Assembly: GCF_004745635.1 (NCBI RefSeq) | Contig: NZ_SRLB01000013.1 | Coordinates: 1 to 64,000, forward strand | Length of the DNA: 64,000 nt | Source: Methylobacterium nonmethylotrophicum | GTDB lineage: Bacteria > Pseudomonadota > Alphaproteobacteria > Rhizobiales > Beijerinckiaceae | Direction: 5' to 3' | Shown here: piece by piece, positions 1 to 10,017 of the stretch | Layout of the letters: every line of letters begins with the position of its first letter | Position numbering within the stretch: the stretch's first letter is position 1 | Position numbers and translations under genes: made by a program | The notes under the pieces: model-generated | Databases searched by the model: none | Told to the model about the DNA's origin: nothing | What the model saw: only the letters and a program-made list of their open reading frames with translations

Positions 1-827
1 GCCGAGGCGCGGGCGAGCGCGGTCTCCTCCTCGAGCGCCTTCGCGCGGATCAGCCCGTCCTTGAACACCTGGACGGCCGCCGCCATGGCGCCGATCTCGT
101 CGCGCCGCCCGGCGCCCGGCACCTCGACCGCGAGGTCGTGGCGCGCCAGCCGTCCCATCGCGTCGGTCATGCGGGCGATCGGCCGGGCGACGCCGAGGAG
201 GCTGAAGATCACCGCACCGACCGAGGCCGCCAGGGCGAGCGCGGTCATGATCGCGGCCGCCAGGATGCCGCCGTCGGCGCTGGTGCTGCCGCGCTCGGCA
301 CCCGCCAGGGCGGCGCGGGCGTTCATCTCCACGATCGCCTTCAGGGCGCCCGTCGCCTCGGCGTTCGTGCTGGTCATCGCCGGGCTCGTCAGCGTGGCGA
401 GCGCCGAGGCCTGATCGCCCGCCGCCATCGCGCCGGTGATCGTCTTCTGGCCCTCGAGATAGCGGCTCCAGCTGGACACGAAGCGCGCGAAGGTGGCCCG
501 CTCCTCGGACCCGGAGATCAACGGTTCGTACAGCGCCTGGAGGTCGACCAGTGCCTTGCGGCTCGCCGTCAGGCTCTGCTCGTTGCGGTCATAGGCGTCG
601 TCATCCGTCGAGGTCACGACGAAGCGATAGAGATGGATGCGGTAGCTCTGGGTCTCGGCGTAGATCTGGTTGATCAGGTTCGAGGCCGGGATCCGGGTGC
701 GGGCGATATCGACGACCTCGTCCCGCAACGTCATCAGCCGGAAGATCCCGTTGCCGCCCTGGGCCACGACGAAAAGCATCAGCGCCGTGATCGTCACGAC
801 CAGGACCTGCTTGATTGACAACTTCAT
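1..827 (-). CDS. Methyl-accepting chemotaxis protein, N-terminal part (cut by window edge)
   Basis: The frame starts at the ATG at 827-825 and runs off the left edge, giving about 275 residues. A membrane segment near residues 6-25 is followed by a mostly helical periplasmic region of about 160 residues, of the four-helix-bundle sensor type. A second membrane segment lies near 186-212, then a HAMP-like stretch (RPIARMTDAMGRLARHD) and the start of a coiled coil (ALEEETALARAS). The methyl-accepting and CheA/CheW-contacting signalling domain lies outside the window. Known family role: membrane chemoreceptor that controls the CheA kinase. The ligand cannot be told. The gene is divergent from nothing in view; its promoter must lie in 828-1013. 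Confidence 0.85.
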   Translation of the reverse strand, partial: MKLSIKQVLVVTITALMLFVVAQGGNGIFRLMTLRDEVVDIARTRIPASNLINQIYAETQSYRIHLYRFVVTSTDDDAYDRNEQSLTASRKALVDLQALYEPLISGSEERATFARFVSSWSRYLEGQKTITGAMAAGDQASALATLTSPAMTSTNAEATGALKAIVEMNARAALAGAERGSTSADGGILAAAIMTALALAASVGAVIFSLLGVARPIARMTDAMGRLARHDLAVEVPGAGRRDEIGAMAAAVQVFKDGLIRAKALEEETALARAS

Positions 828-1013
828 GGTGCGACTGCCCGCCGTCGACGATGCCGCCCCGGGATTCGAGGCGCCGCCACGTGTTAGAGCGTCTTCGTTA
901 TGTCGTGATTAATCAAAGCGTTGCTGGCGCATAAAGGATCCGGACGCCGAACGAATCGGCATCCGGGCTCAGCGAATGGGCAGCCAGGTCCCGGGTATCC
1001 GCCGGCGGGCGGA

Positions 1014-2273
1014 TCAGCTCGGCCGGTTCATCCGGCAGGTGGTCGGCACCAGCGTGTCCTTGGTCTCGACCCGGCCGATCATCTTCCAGCCCCAGCCGGT
1101 GCCCTCCTCGTCGAAGCGCATCCCCGCCTCCATCGGACCGAAGGAGTGGACGAACATCGTCTGGAAGTACTGGTGGTCGTCGGGCCGCACGTAGGCGTCG
1201 CTGCCGACATAGGGCTTGAGGCGGGCCTGCTCGAGCTTGGGCGCCACCTTGCGCGCCTCCGACGAGCCGGCCTCCTGCATCGCGGTCAGCAGGGCGTTCA
1301 TCGCGTTGAAGACCCGCGGATAGGTCACGGCGATGCCGGTGCGGGCCCGGAACGCGGCCTCGATGTCCTGCGTGGCGGCGTCGCCCTCATTGGCGGTGCC
1401 CTGCGACACCTCGAACACCCGGTGGGCGAGCCCGGTCTGGCGCACCACCGAGGGGCCGCCGGTACCGCCGGCATAATAGGTGTAGAAGCTCGCCTGCAGC
1501 CCGGCCTCGGCGGCGGCCTTGAGCAGGAGGTTGAAGTCCTGCGCCCAGTTGCCGGTGATGACCGAATCCGCCCCCGAGGCGCGGATCTTGGTGACGTAGG
1601 GGGCGAAGTCGTTGACCTTCTGCAGCGGGGTCACCTCGTCGCCGACGATCTCGATGTCGGGCCGCTTGGCCTTCAGCATCGCGCGGGCCTGCTGCCGCAC
1701 CGACTGTCCGAACGAGTAGTCCTGGTTGATGAGGTACACCTTCTTGATCTCGGGCCGCGTCTTCATGAAGCTCGTCAGCGCCTCCATCTTGATGTCCGAG
1801 TTGGCATCGAAGCGGAAGTGCCAGTAGTTGCACTTCTCGTTGGTCAGCGAGGGATCGACCGCCGAGTAGTTGATATAGACGACCTGGCGGTCGGGATTGC
1901 GCTCGTTGTGCTTGGCGACGAAGTCGGTGAGCGCAGCCGCCGCCGAGGAGCCGTTGCCCTGCACCAGCACCCGGGCCCCGGCATCGATGCCCTTCTGGGC
2001 GGCGATCAGCGTCTCCTGCGGGTTGACCTTGTTGTCGTAGGCCAGCACCTCGAAGCGGAACTGCTTCTGGCGGCCGTTCAGCACCTCGGCCATGTACTGG
2101 AAGTGGCGCAGGCCGGCCTCGCCGGTCGGCGCGCCGCCGCCCGACAGCGGATCGATGAAGGCGACCTTCACCGCCTCCTGCGCGGCGGCCGGGCCGCAGA
2201 GAACCCAGGCGGCGGAGCCGCAGAGGGCCGAGACGACGACGGCGCCACGCAGCGCCTCGCGGATGGACGTCAT
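1014..2273 (-). CDS. Liv-type ABC transporter substrate-binding protein (orphan)
   Basis: A 419-residue periplasmic binding protein of the Leu/Ile/Val (Peripla_BP_6) family. The ATG at 2273 is chosen because AGGAGAGG lies just upstream and a signal peptide follows directly, with probable cleavage after GPAAAQ near residue 31. The mature start, VKVAFIDPLSGGGAPTGEAG, is the usual opening of the family. Length matches the family. No permease or ATPase gene is adjacent, so it either serves a transporter encoded elsewhere or has a sensory role; this is inference. A 7-bp perfect hairpin (997-1014) overlaps the stop codon but has no U-tract, so it is at best a weak 3' end signal. Confidence 0.85.
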   Translation of the reverse strand: MTSIREALRGAVVVSALCGSAAWVLCGPAAAQEAVKVAFIDPLSGGGAPTGEAGLRHFQYMAEVLNGRQKQFRFEVLAYDNKVNPQETLIAAQKGIDAGARVLVQGNGSSAAAALTDFVAKHNERNPDRQVVYINYSAVDPSLTNEKCNYWHFRFDANSDIKMEALTSFMKTRPEIKKVYLINQDYSFGQSVRQQARAMLKAKRPDIEIVGDEVTPLQKVNDFAPYVTKIRASGADSVITGNWAQDFNLLLKAAAEAGLQASFYTYYAGGTGGPSVVRQTGLAHRVFEVSQGTANEGDAATQDIEAAFRARTGIAVTYPRVFNAMNALLTAMQEAGSSEARKVAPKLEQARLKPYVGSDAYVRPDDHQYFQTMFVHSFGPMEAGMRFDEEGTGWGWKMIGRVETKDTLVPTTCRMNRPS

Positions 2274-2470
2274 GCTTCCTCTCCTGTCGGGCCGCGGATG
2301 TCTCGGGCCCGCCCGGGCCGGCACCGCGTTGCCGGCAGCGAAGGTCCCGCCCCGGACGGGCCAGCGTCAAGCAGAAAACTGCGATGCCGCCGCCCCCGCA
2401 GCACGTCACGGGTGATACTTTCGGATTAGCCAAGTAAATGACTGAATCACGACTTGTCGACGGCGCAACC

Positions 2471-2485
2471 TTGGAATAAGTCTAA
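2471..2485. promoter_or_regulatory. Candidate Irr (iron control element) box
   Basis: TTGGAATAAGTCTAA is a near-palindrome matching the rhizobial iron control element pattern TTAGAA-N3-TTCTAA at 10 of 12 defined positions. It lies in a locally A+T-richer stretch about 210 bp upstream of the PepSY-type membrane gene, a family often linked to iron or siderophore uptake. The match is visible in the sequence; binding by Irr is inference. Confidence 0.35.
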
Positions 2486-2616
2486 TTAGAGCACCAGCAA
2501 GATCCTGCGGCGGAACCGTTGACAGCCTCTTCATCCGGAGCGTAAGCGGCGGCGTCTCCGCGGTCTTCGGCCGACGACAGGTCGGCCGGGCGCGCGCGAG
2601 GCGGGAATACGCGACC

Positions 2617-2694
2617 ATGACTCGATCCGACGCGGCCGCCAAGCCCGCGACCAGTCCAGCGATGCCGGCCGTGCCGGCCCGCGCGGGGGCTTAG
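2617..2694 (+). CDS. Possible 25-residue leader peptide or small protein
   Basis: ATG at 2617, stop at 2694, three bases before the GTG of the next gene. The product is rich in Ala and Pro (MTRSDAAAKPATSPAMPA...) with no recognisable domain. AGGCGGG lies upstream at an acceptable distance. The tight spacing suggests translational coupling to the PepSY-type gene, but an ORF this short in high-GC DNA could be chance. Confidence 0.25.
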   Translation: MTRSDAAAKPATSPAMPAVPARAGA

Positions 2695-2697
2695 CCG

Positions 2698-3837
2698 GTG
2701 AGATCCGCCCTGTTCCAGGTCCACTGGTTCCTCGGCCTGACCGCCGGCCTCGTCCTGATGGTGCTCGGGGTCACCGGAGGCCTCTTGAGCGTCGAGGACG
2801 AGGTCACGGCGCTCCTCAGCCCCGGCATCGTCGCCGTCCCGGCCCGCGAGGCGCCGCGTCTGACCCCGGACGCGCTCATCGCCCGCCTGACGAACGAGGC
2901 GCCGGGGCGGCGCGTCACGCTGCTGGTGATGAGCGGCGCGGCCGACAGGGCGGCGCAGGTGCGCCTGGCCGATGGCGGCCCCGGACGGGGCGTCGAGACC
3001 TATGTCGATCCGTACGACGGCCGGATCCTCGGGGCGGCCCGGGGGGCGGACTTCTTCGGCTTCGTCCGGCGGCTGCACCGCTGGCTGATCCTGCCCGGCA
3101 ACGGCGACGGCTGGGGCCGGACCATCACCGGCGCCGCCGCGCTGTCGCTGGTCTACCTCGCCTTGTCGGGCCTCTACCTGCGTTGGCCGAAGGGCCGGCG
3201 CGACTGGCGGGTCTGGCTGAAGCCGGCGCTCAATCGCCGCGGCCGGGCGCTCCACTGGTCGCTGCACGCGGTCGTCGGCACCTGGGTGCTGGTGCTCTAC
3301 CTCGTGATGGCGCTCACCGGCCTGTGGTGGTCCTACGGGTGGTACCGCGACGGGGTGACAATCCTGCTCACCGGCCAGCCGGCCGCCGCGGCCCCGCCCC
3401 GCGGGGAGCGGCCCGGCGGCATGGCCCGGCGCGAGGGCGCCCCCGCCCCCCTCGATCCCGCCTTCGCGGCCTTCACGGCGGCGACGAACGGCCTTTACGC
3501 CACCGCCTCCCTGGCGCCGGCCCGCGCGGGCGAGACGATCCGCATCCGGGCGGTCGCCCTCGACGCCGCCCATGTCCAGGCCCGCGACGAGTGGCGCTTC
3601 CGCCCCGACGGCACGCTCGACTCCCGCGACCTCTACGCCGAGCGGCCCCTCGGGGCGCGGCTCGTCGGCAGCGTGCTGGCCCTGCACGAGGGCCGCTTCT
3701 TCGGGCCCGTCGGCACCGTCGCCTTCATGCTGGCGGCGCTCGCCATGCCGCTCTTCGGGGTGACGGGGCTCCTCCTCTATCTCGGCCGGCGCCGCAGCCG
3801 GCGGCGCCACGCGCCCGAAGCGGCCCAAGTCGCCTGA
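2698..3837 (+). CDS. PepSY-associated TM-helix membrane protein
   Basis: 379 residues from a GTG start. The N-terminal helix (residues 8-30, VHWFLGLTAGLVLMVLGVTG) carries the conserved His and the VTG turn typical of the PepSY_TM family. A periplasmic PepSY-like domain follows, then two central membrane segments (about 140-160 and 195-215) and a last one near 345-365, ending in an Arg-rich cytoplasmic tail. Members are frequently co-regulated with TonB-dependent siderophore receptors and are proposed to act in ferric-siderophore reduction. No receptor gene is adjacent here. The possible Irr box upstream would agree with an iron role. The exact function is not established. Confidence 0.8.
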   Translation: MRSALFQVHWFLGLTAGLVLMVLGVTGGLLSVEDEVTALLSPGIVAVPAREAPRLTPDALIARLTNEAPGRRVTLLVMSGAADRAAQVRLADGGPGRGVETYVDPYDGRILGAARGADFFGFVRRLHRWLILPGNGDGWGRTITGAAALSLVYLALSGLYLRWPKGRRDWRVWLKPALNRRGRALHWSLHAVVGTWVLVLYLVMALTGLWWSYGWYRDGVTILLTGQPAAAAPPRGERPGGMARREGAPAPLDPAFAAFTAATNGLYATASLAPARAGETIRIRAVALDAAHVQARDEWRFRPDGTLDSRDLYAERPLGARLVGSVLALHEGRFFGPVGTVAFMLAALAMPLFGVTGLLLYLGRRRSRRRHAPEAAQVA

Positions 3838-3854
3838 AGCCAAGTCGCCTGAAA
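3825..3854 (+). repeat. 15-bp tandem duplication spanning the stop codon
   Basis: CCAAGTCGCCTGAAG (3825-3839) is followed directly by the same 15 bases with the last base changed (3840-3854). The first copy contains the TGA stop of the PepSY-type gene and the second gives an out-of-use second stop. It looks like a simple slippage duplication. Confidence 0.7.
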
Positions 3855-3951
3855 CCTGCAGCCCGACGCCGCTCTTCGCGAGTTGCGTTCCGGTCCCCTG
3901 AGGCATTAAGCGCACGGTCAGCAGGGCCGCCGACCGGCGAGAGGATGCCGC

Positions 3952-6174
<2,223 letters not shown>

Positions 6175-6189
6175 GAAGGAGACGATCCG

Positions 6190-6426
6190 ATGCCCATGGA
6201 TGCCCGCGAGATCGAGGCGATGATCCGGCAAGCCCTGCCCGACGCCACGGTCGAGATCCGCGACCTCGCCGGCGACGGCGACCACTACGCCGCCACCGTC
6301 GTGTCGGCGGCGTTCAAGGGCAAGTCCCGGGTGCAGCAGCACCAGATGGTCTACGGCGCGCTCCAGGGGCGCATGGGCGGCGTGCTGCACGCCCTCGCCC
6401 TGACCACGGGCGTGCCGCAGGAGTGA
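6190..6426 (+). CDS. bolA: BolA family iron-sulfur trafficking protein
   Basis: 78 residues with the BolA fold signature: an N-terminal helix (IEAMIRQALPDA), a beta hairpin containing GDGDHY, then VVSAAFKGKSRVQQHQMVYGAL. The FKGKSRVQQHQ block with its conserved His is diagnostic. BolA proteins bind monothiol glutaredoxins and take part in Fe-S cluster transfer or iron sensing. The gene sits between purL and grxD, a conserved alphaproteobacterial order, which supports the glutaredoxin partnership. AGAAGGAG precedes the ATG. Confidence 0.95.
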   Translation: MPMDAREIEAMIRQALPDATVEIRDLAGDGDHYAATVVSAAFKGKSRVQQHQMVYGALQGRMGGVLHALALTTGVPQE

Positions 6427-6578
6427 GGCCCGGGAACGCCCGGCTCGCGGACCGCACGGGCCCCGGAGGACGCCGTCGCCCGGTCCCCATGCCGGGCACG
6501 CGCCCGGCGCCTGCGCGACCGACCTTGGACATTCCGGCCGGCCATCATTAAATGACTCCCGGAACGAGGACCGTAGCC

Positions 6579-6917
6579 ATGACCGACGTCAACAGCCGCA
6601 TCGAGACCGAGATCCAGTCGCAGGACGTGGTGGTGTTCATGAAGGGCACGCCGCAATTCCCGATGTGCGGCTTCTCGGGCCAGGTGGCCCAGATCCTCAA
6701 TTACCTCGGCGTGCCGTTCAAGGGCGTGAACGTGCTCGAGGACATGGAGATCCGCGAGGGCATCAAGGCCTACTCGCAGTGGCCGACCATCCCGCAGGTC
6801 TACGTCAAGGGCGAGTTCGTCGGCGGCTGCGACATCACCCGCGAGATGTTCCAGTCCGGCGAGCTGCAGCAGCTGCTCTCCGAGAAGGGCATCGCCACCA
6901 GCACCGCCGCGGCCTGA
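6579..6917 (+). CDS. grxD: Monothiol glutaredoxin, Grx4 family
   Basis: 112 residues. The CGFS active site of monothiol glutaredoxins is plain (PQFPMCGFSGQVAQIL), followed by WPTIPQVYVKGEFVGGCDI, which forms the glutathione-binding and cis-Pro region. Such proteins hold a [2Fe-2S] cluster with glutathione and a BolA partner and pass it on to clients. The ATG at 6579, behind GAGGA, is preferred over an in-frame ATG nine codons earlier that has no ribosome-binding site. It is the last gene before a strong terminator. Confidence 0.96.
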   Translation: MTDVNSRIETEIQSQDVVVFMKGTPQFPMCGFSGQVAQILNYLGVPFKGVNVLEDMEIREGIKAYSQWPTIPQVYVKGEFVGGCDITREMFQSGELQQLLSEKGIATSTAAA

Positions 6918-6945
6918 GCCGCAGGCACCATCGCTGAGCGGACGA

Positions 6946-6966
6946 GGGCGCGCGAGCGCCCTTTTT
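6946..6966 (+). terminator. Rho-independent terminator after grxD
   Basis: A perfect six-base-pair GC stem (GGGCGC / GCGCCC) with a GCGA tetraloop is followed directly by TTTTT. It lies 29 bp after the grxD stop and would end the purL-bolA-grxD transcript. Confidence 0.9.
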
Positions 6967-7037
6967 CGTCGCCGTGCGGCGAACCGGGCCAGAGGCCGGC
7001 GCGTCTATTCCCGAGTGGCGGCTCTCGGGACGGCGAC

Positions 7038-7946
7038 ATGCGGGACGTGATCATCGTGGGCGGCGGGCCGGCCGGCCTGTCCGCGGCCCTCATCCTCGGG
7101 CGCTGCCGGCGCCGGGTGCTGCTCATCGATGCCGGCCATCCGCGCAACGCGGTGACGCCGCGGATGCACGGCTTCCTCGGCCGCGACGGCCGCGCCCCCG
7201 GCGACCTGCGCGCGGAGGGCCGGCGCGAGCTCGCGGCCTACGACACCGTCGAGGTCTGGGACGGCCGGGTCGTCGATGCCGTGCGGGCGCCGGACGGCTT
7301 CCAGGTCGTCATGGACGACCAGCGCCGCGCGCGAGGCCGCCGGATGATCCTCGCCACCGGCCTGCGCACCGACCTGCCCGCCATCGAGGGCTTCTCGGAG
7401 TATTGGGGCCACGGCGTGCACCACTGCCCCTATTGCGACGGCTACGAGAACCGCGACCGGCCGCTCGCGGTCTACGGCGCGGGCGAGGCCGGCCAGAAGG
7501 CCGGCATGGGCCTCGCCCTCGAGCTCACCGCCTGGAGCCGCGACCTGACCTTGTGCACCGACGGGCCCTGCGATCTCGGCGAACCAGAGCGGGAGCGCCT
7601 CGCCCGCCAGGGCATCCGGATCGAGGAGCGCACGGTCGCCCGGCTCGAGGGCGAGGACGGGCGATTCGCCCGGGTGCGCCTGCGCGACGGGGACGCGCTC
7701 GAGTGCGGCGCGCTGTTCTTCACCACCGGCCCCTGCATCCCCTCCCGGCTCGTCGAGCGGCTCGGCTGCGACCTGTCGCGCAAGGGCACGGTGCCGACCG
7801 GCGACTACGAGGAGACGAACGTGCCGGGGCTCTACGTGGCGGGCGACGCCTCGCGGCGGGTCCAGCTCGCCATCGTGGCCGCCGCCGAGGGCGCCATGGC
7901 GGCCTTCGCCGTCAATACCGAGCTCCTGCGCGAGGATACGCGCTGA
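7038..7946 (+). CDS. Thioredoxin-reductase-like FAD/NAD(P)-dependent oxidoreductase
   Basis: 302 residues, similar in length to bacterial thioredoxin reductase. It has an N-terminal FAD-binding GGGPAGLSAAL, a CPYC redox pair at residues 130-133 within HHCPYCDGYE, a central NAD(P) domain that starts at VYGAGEAGQKA (a variant of GxGxxA), and the C-terminal FAD motif GLYVAGDAS. A dithiol-disulfide reductase role follows from the family; the partner is unknown. It lacks the usual ATVDG-type sequence of TrxB, so it is better called TrxB-like than TrxB itself. It stands alone after the grxD terminator. Confidence 0.88.
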   Translation: MRDVIIVGGGPAGLSAALILGRCRRRVLLIDAGHPRNAVTPRMHGFLGRDGRAPGDLRAEGRRELAAYDTVEVWDGRVVDAVRAPDGFQVVMDDQRRARGRRMILATGLRTDLPAIEGFSEYWGHGVHHCPYCDGYENRDRPLAVYGAGEAGQKAGMGLALELTAWSRDLTLCTDGPCDLGEPERERLARQGIRIEERTVARLEGEDGRFARVRLRDGDALECGALFFTTGPCIPSRLVERLGCDLSRKGTVPTGDYEETNVPGLYVAGDASRRVQLAIVAAAEGAMAAFAVNTELLREDTR

Positions 7947-8156
7947 TTCGCTCGGCCGGCATGTGCCCGCAGAGCGCAGAGACGTTCCGTCGAATCTCCT
8001 GGCGCCGTCCCGCCGCCAATAATGCGGCAGCAGCAAGCGCTTGGCGCGCGGCGCGACGATCCGGCAGAACTGCCGGGGCGGACAATCCTCCTGTCAAGAC
8101 TTTATCGTAAGGCGAAGCTTCGCTAGCCTGTACCTGCACGATCACGGGAGGCACCC

Positions 8157-8330
8157 ATGATAGCGCTGGCGCAGGCATGGCGGGCCGGGCTGACCCGGCG
8201 CACGCAGCGCGCGACCGTGGCCCGGGAGGCCGCGACGGTGCGGGTCGAGTCCGAGCATCACGAACTCACCGCGCGGGAGCTGATCCGGATGGCGCAGTCC
8301 GCCCGCGCCGCGACCGAACCCCGCGGCTGA
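8157..8330 (+). CDS. Small conserved-looking hypothetical protein (57 aa)
   Basis: ATG at 8157, preceded by GGGAGGC at good spacing. The product begins MIALAQAWRAGLTRRTQR and is rich in Ala, Arg and Glu, with a predicted amphipathic helical character and no cysteine or membrane segment. No family is recognised. The clear ribosome-binding site and GC-typical codon use support translation. The 210 bp upstream hold no other gene and presumably contain its promoter. Confidence 0.5.
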   Translation: MIALAQAWRAGLTRRTQRATVAREAATVRVESEHHELTARELIRMAQSARAATEPRG

Positions 8331-8760
8331 TCGGCAGAGCCGCTCACGTCCTCACCGGTCCCTCGGGCGCGCCGCGCATTCCCTGCCTGCGTCCCGAGGC
8401 CTGGCGTGCCGCCGCGACGCGCGGCCCCCTGCCGGGGACAGGCCGGGGACAGGCCGGGGGTGAGCCGGACGGGCCGGCGGAGCGGGCCGTCCGAAGCGGC
8501 GCCGGCTGGGGCGGGTGCCCCGTCGCGCGGGGCGGAAAGGATGACCGGGGCGGTGACCCCGGGCACTCCGCAGCGGCCGGCGCGGCCCCTGCACGCTGCA
8601 ACGCACATGCAAACGCTCTGCGCTGCACAATGGCGCATCGTGCGCTGGCGCACATTGCCCGGGCCGGCTGCGCACTAGGACTTCGGACATGGGGAAGCGA
8701 ACGCACTACCGTCTTTCGACGAAGGTGCGAAACTTTCTCTTGCGCGGCAGGGCTGGACAC
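8331..8760. other. Non-coding gap with short repeats
   Basis: No convincing gene is seen on either strand. The stretch holds an 11-bp tandem repeat (GCCGGGGACAG, two full copies and a partial one, 8431-8460). It also holds an imperfect inverted repeat at 8628-8657, with arms CAATGGCGC and GCGCACATTG. The latter could be a protein-binding site, but nothing in the sequence names the protein. Confidence 0.5.
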
Positions 8761-8785
8761 GGAACTGTAACAGTCCTTGGCCGTT
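8761..8785 (+). promoter_or_regulatory. Sigma-EcfG (general stress response) type promoter
   Basis: GGAAC at 8761-8765 and CGTT at 8782-8785 are separated by 16 bases. This is the consensus reported for the PhyR-NepR-sigmaEcfG general stress response of Methylobacterium and other alphaproteobacteria. It points at the small gene starting at 8852. The motif is seen directly; use by sigma-EcfG is inferred. Confidence 0.6.
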
Positions 8786-8851
8786 ACTGGTTCTCAAGCG
8801 TGAGTATGCGTACCCCCCACCAGCCACGGGCCACGTGCCCGGGGGACAACC

Positions 8852-9043
8852 ATGCCCGATTTCGAGTCACGGAACCTCGACGACGCCGAGAGCCTCGCCC
8901 GCCTCGCCGAGCTTCTTCATCCGACCAAGGCCGCCCGGACCGAGGCCAAGGCCCGCGGCCGTCGCCGCGCGGCGGCCGGCCTCGTCGCCGCCCCGGCGCC
9001 CGCGCCGGCCGGGCAGCCTGGACCGCTCCTGCAGCCCGCCTGA
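8852..9043 (+). CDS. Small hypothetical protein, probably stress-induced (63 aa)
   Basis: The ATG at 8852 follows GGGGGACAACC. The product is MPDFESRNLDDAESLARLAE..., with an acidic helical N-terminal half, a basic middle (KAARTEAKARGRRRAAAG) and an Ala/Pro-rich tail. No known family is recognised. The EcfG-type promoter 67 bp upstream is the only functional hint and suggests expression under general stress. It is convergent with the 9060-9947 gene, with only 16 bp between stops. Confidence 0.55.
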   Translation: MPDFESRNLDDAESLARLAELLHPTKAARTEAKARGRRRAAAGLVAAPAPAPAGQPGPLLQPA

Positions 9044-9059
9044 GCGCGTCACCGCGCGC

Positions 9060-9947
9060 CTACCAGGCCTGCGGCGTGATCAGTCCCTTGCTGGTGATCA
9101 CGACCCAGCTCCGGCCGCGGCGCTCGATCGCCTCGACGCGACCGCCGCCGGGCAGCGTGTCGCCCAGGCTGACCTCGACGAGGCGCCGGTTGCGGTTCTC
9201 GAGGATCGCCATCCCGTCATAGACGTCGCGCAGCACCCAGCCGTCGATGGTGGCCGGCTTCGCCTTCTCGACCGGTCGGTCGGGCAGGCTGCCGGTCAGC
9301 GCCGGCTCCGCCGCGGCGACGGTTCTCGGGGCCGGTGCGGGGGCGACCGCAGCCACCGGCGCGGGCGCGGCCGGCGCGGCGGCGACCGGACTGCCGGCCT
9401 GACGCTTCTCGATCTTGTCGGACAGAGCCGCGAGGCGGGCCGCCTGCTCGCGCTCGGCCCTCTCCTGCCGCTCGGCCATGGCGGCCAGGCGCTCGGCGAC
9501 GGAAGCGACCTTGCCGGCGAGATCGCCGTCCTGGCGCTGGAGCCGCTCCAGCCGCTCGGTGACCTGGGCGAGGCGCGCGCCGGTCTCGGCGCGGCCCTTG
9601 TCGGCGGCCTCGTGGGCCTGGACCGTGCGGTCGCGCAGGAGCGACAGGTCGGTGGCGAGGCGGGCCGATTCGGCGGCCCCGGCCTCGACCCGGCCGCTGA
9701 GCCGCGACCACTCGGCCTGCGGGATCCCCGCGCCGCCGCCCTGGGCGGCGTTCATCAGCGCCACGGTGGCGCCGCCCGCCAGCGCGCCGACGCAGCCGGC
9801 GCAGAGAAGGCCCGCGGCCGTCGTCGTCTTCAGCTTCGGCCAGGCCTTCATCGACCAGGACCGCCCGGACGGGACCCCGCCCTTCGCCGGAGCCGAGGTT
9901 GCACCGTCCGGGGCCGGCGCACCGGCGACGTCGTTCTGATCCACCAT
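9060..9947 (-). CDS. Single-pass membrane protein with coiled coil and C-terminal beta domain
   Basis: 295 residues. A short cytoplasmic N-terminus is followed by one membrane segment (about 44-66, AGLLCAGCVGALAGGATVAL) and a long heptad-rich region (about 80-180, many Glu/Arg/Ala, with LERLQRQDGDLAGKV and AERQERAEREQAARL). A Pro/Ala linker follows, then a compact C-terminal domain (GWVLRDVYDGMAILENRN ... VEVSLGDTLPGGGRVEAIE). That C-terminal pattern recalls the periplasmic domains of PilP/GspC-like proteins, but this is only a resemblance. It is probably an inner-membrane protein facing the periplasm. Function unknown. Confidence 0.75.
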   Translation of the reverse strand: MVDQNDVAGAPAPDGATSAPAKGGVPSGRSWSMKAWPKLKTTTAAGLLCAGCVGALAGGATVALMNAAQGGGAGIPQAEWSRLSGRVEAGAAESARLATDLSLLRDRTVQAHEAADKGRAETGARLAQVTERLERLQRQDGDLAGKVASVAERLAAMAERQERAEREQAARLAALSDKIEKRQAGSPVAAAPAAPAPVAAVAPAPAPRTVAAAEPALTGSLPDRPVEKAKPATIDGWVLRDVYDGMAILENRNRRLVEVSLGDTLPGGGRVEAIERRGRSWVVITSKGLITPQAW

Positions 9948-10017
9948 GACCCGAGCTTCCCAGAAATCCAGGAAGCTTTGGGTAACCTTGTTTGCTTACC
10001 GAATGGTTACCGGATCC

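Noticed and set aside
8331..8760. Several short open frames on both strands in this gap
   Set aside because: Arg/Pro/Ala-rich, mutually overlapping, no ribosome-binding sites and no family features.
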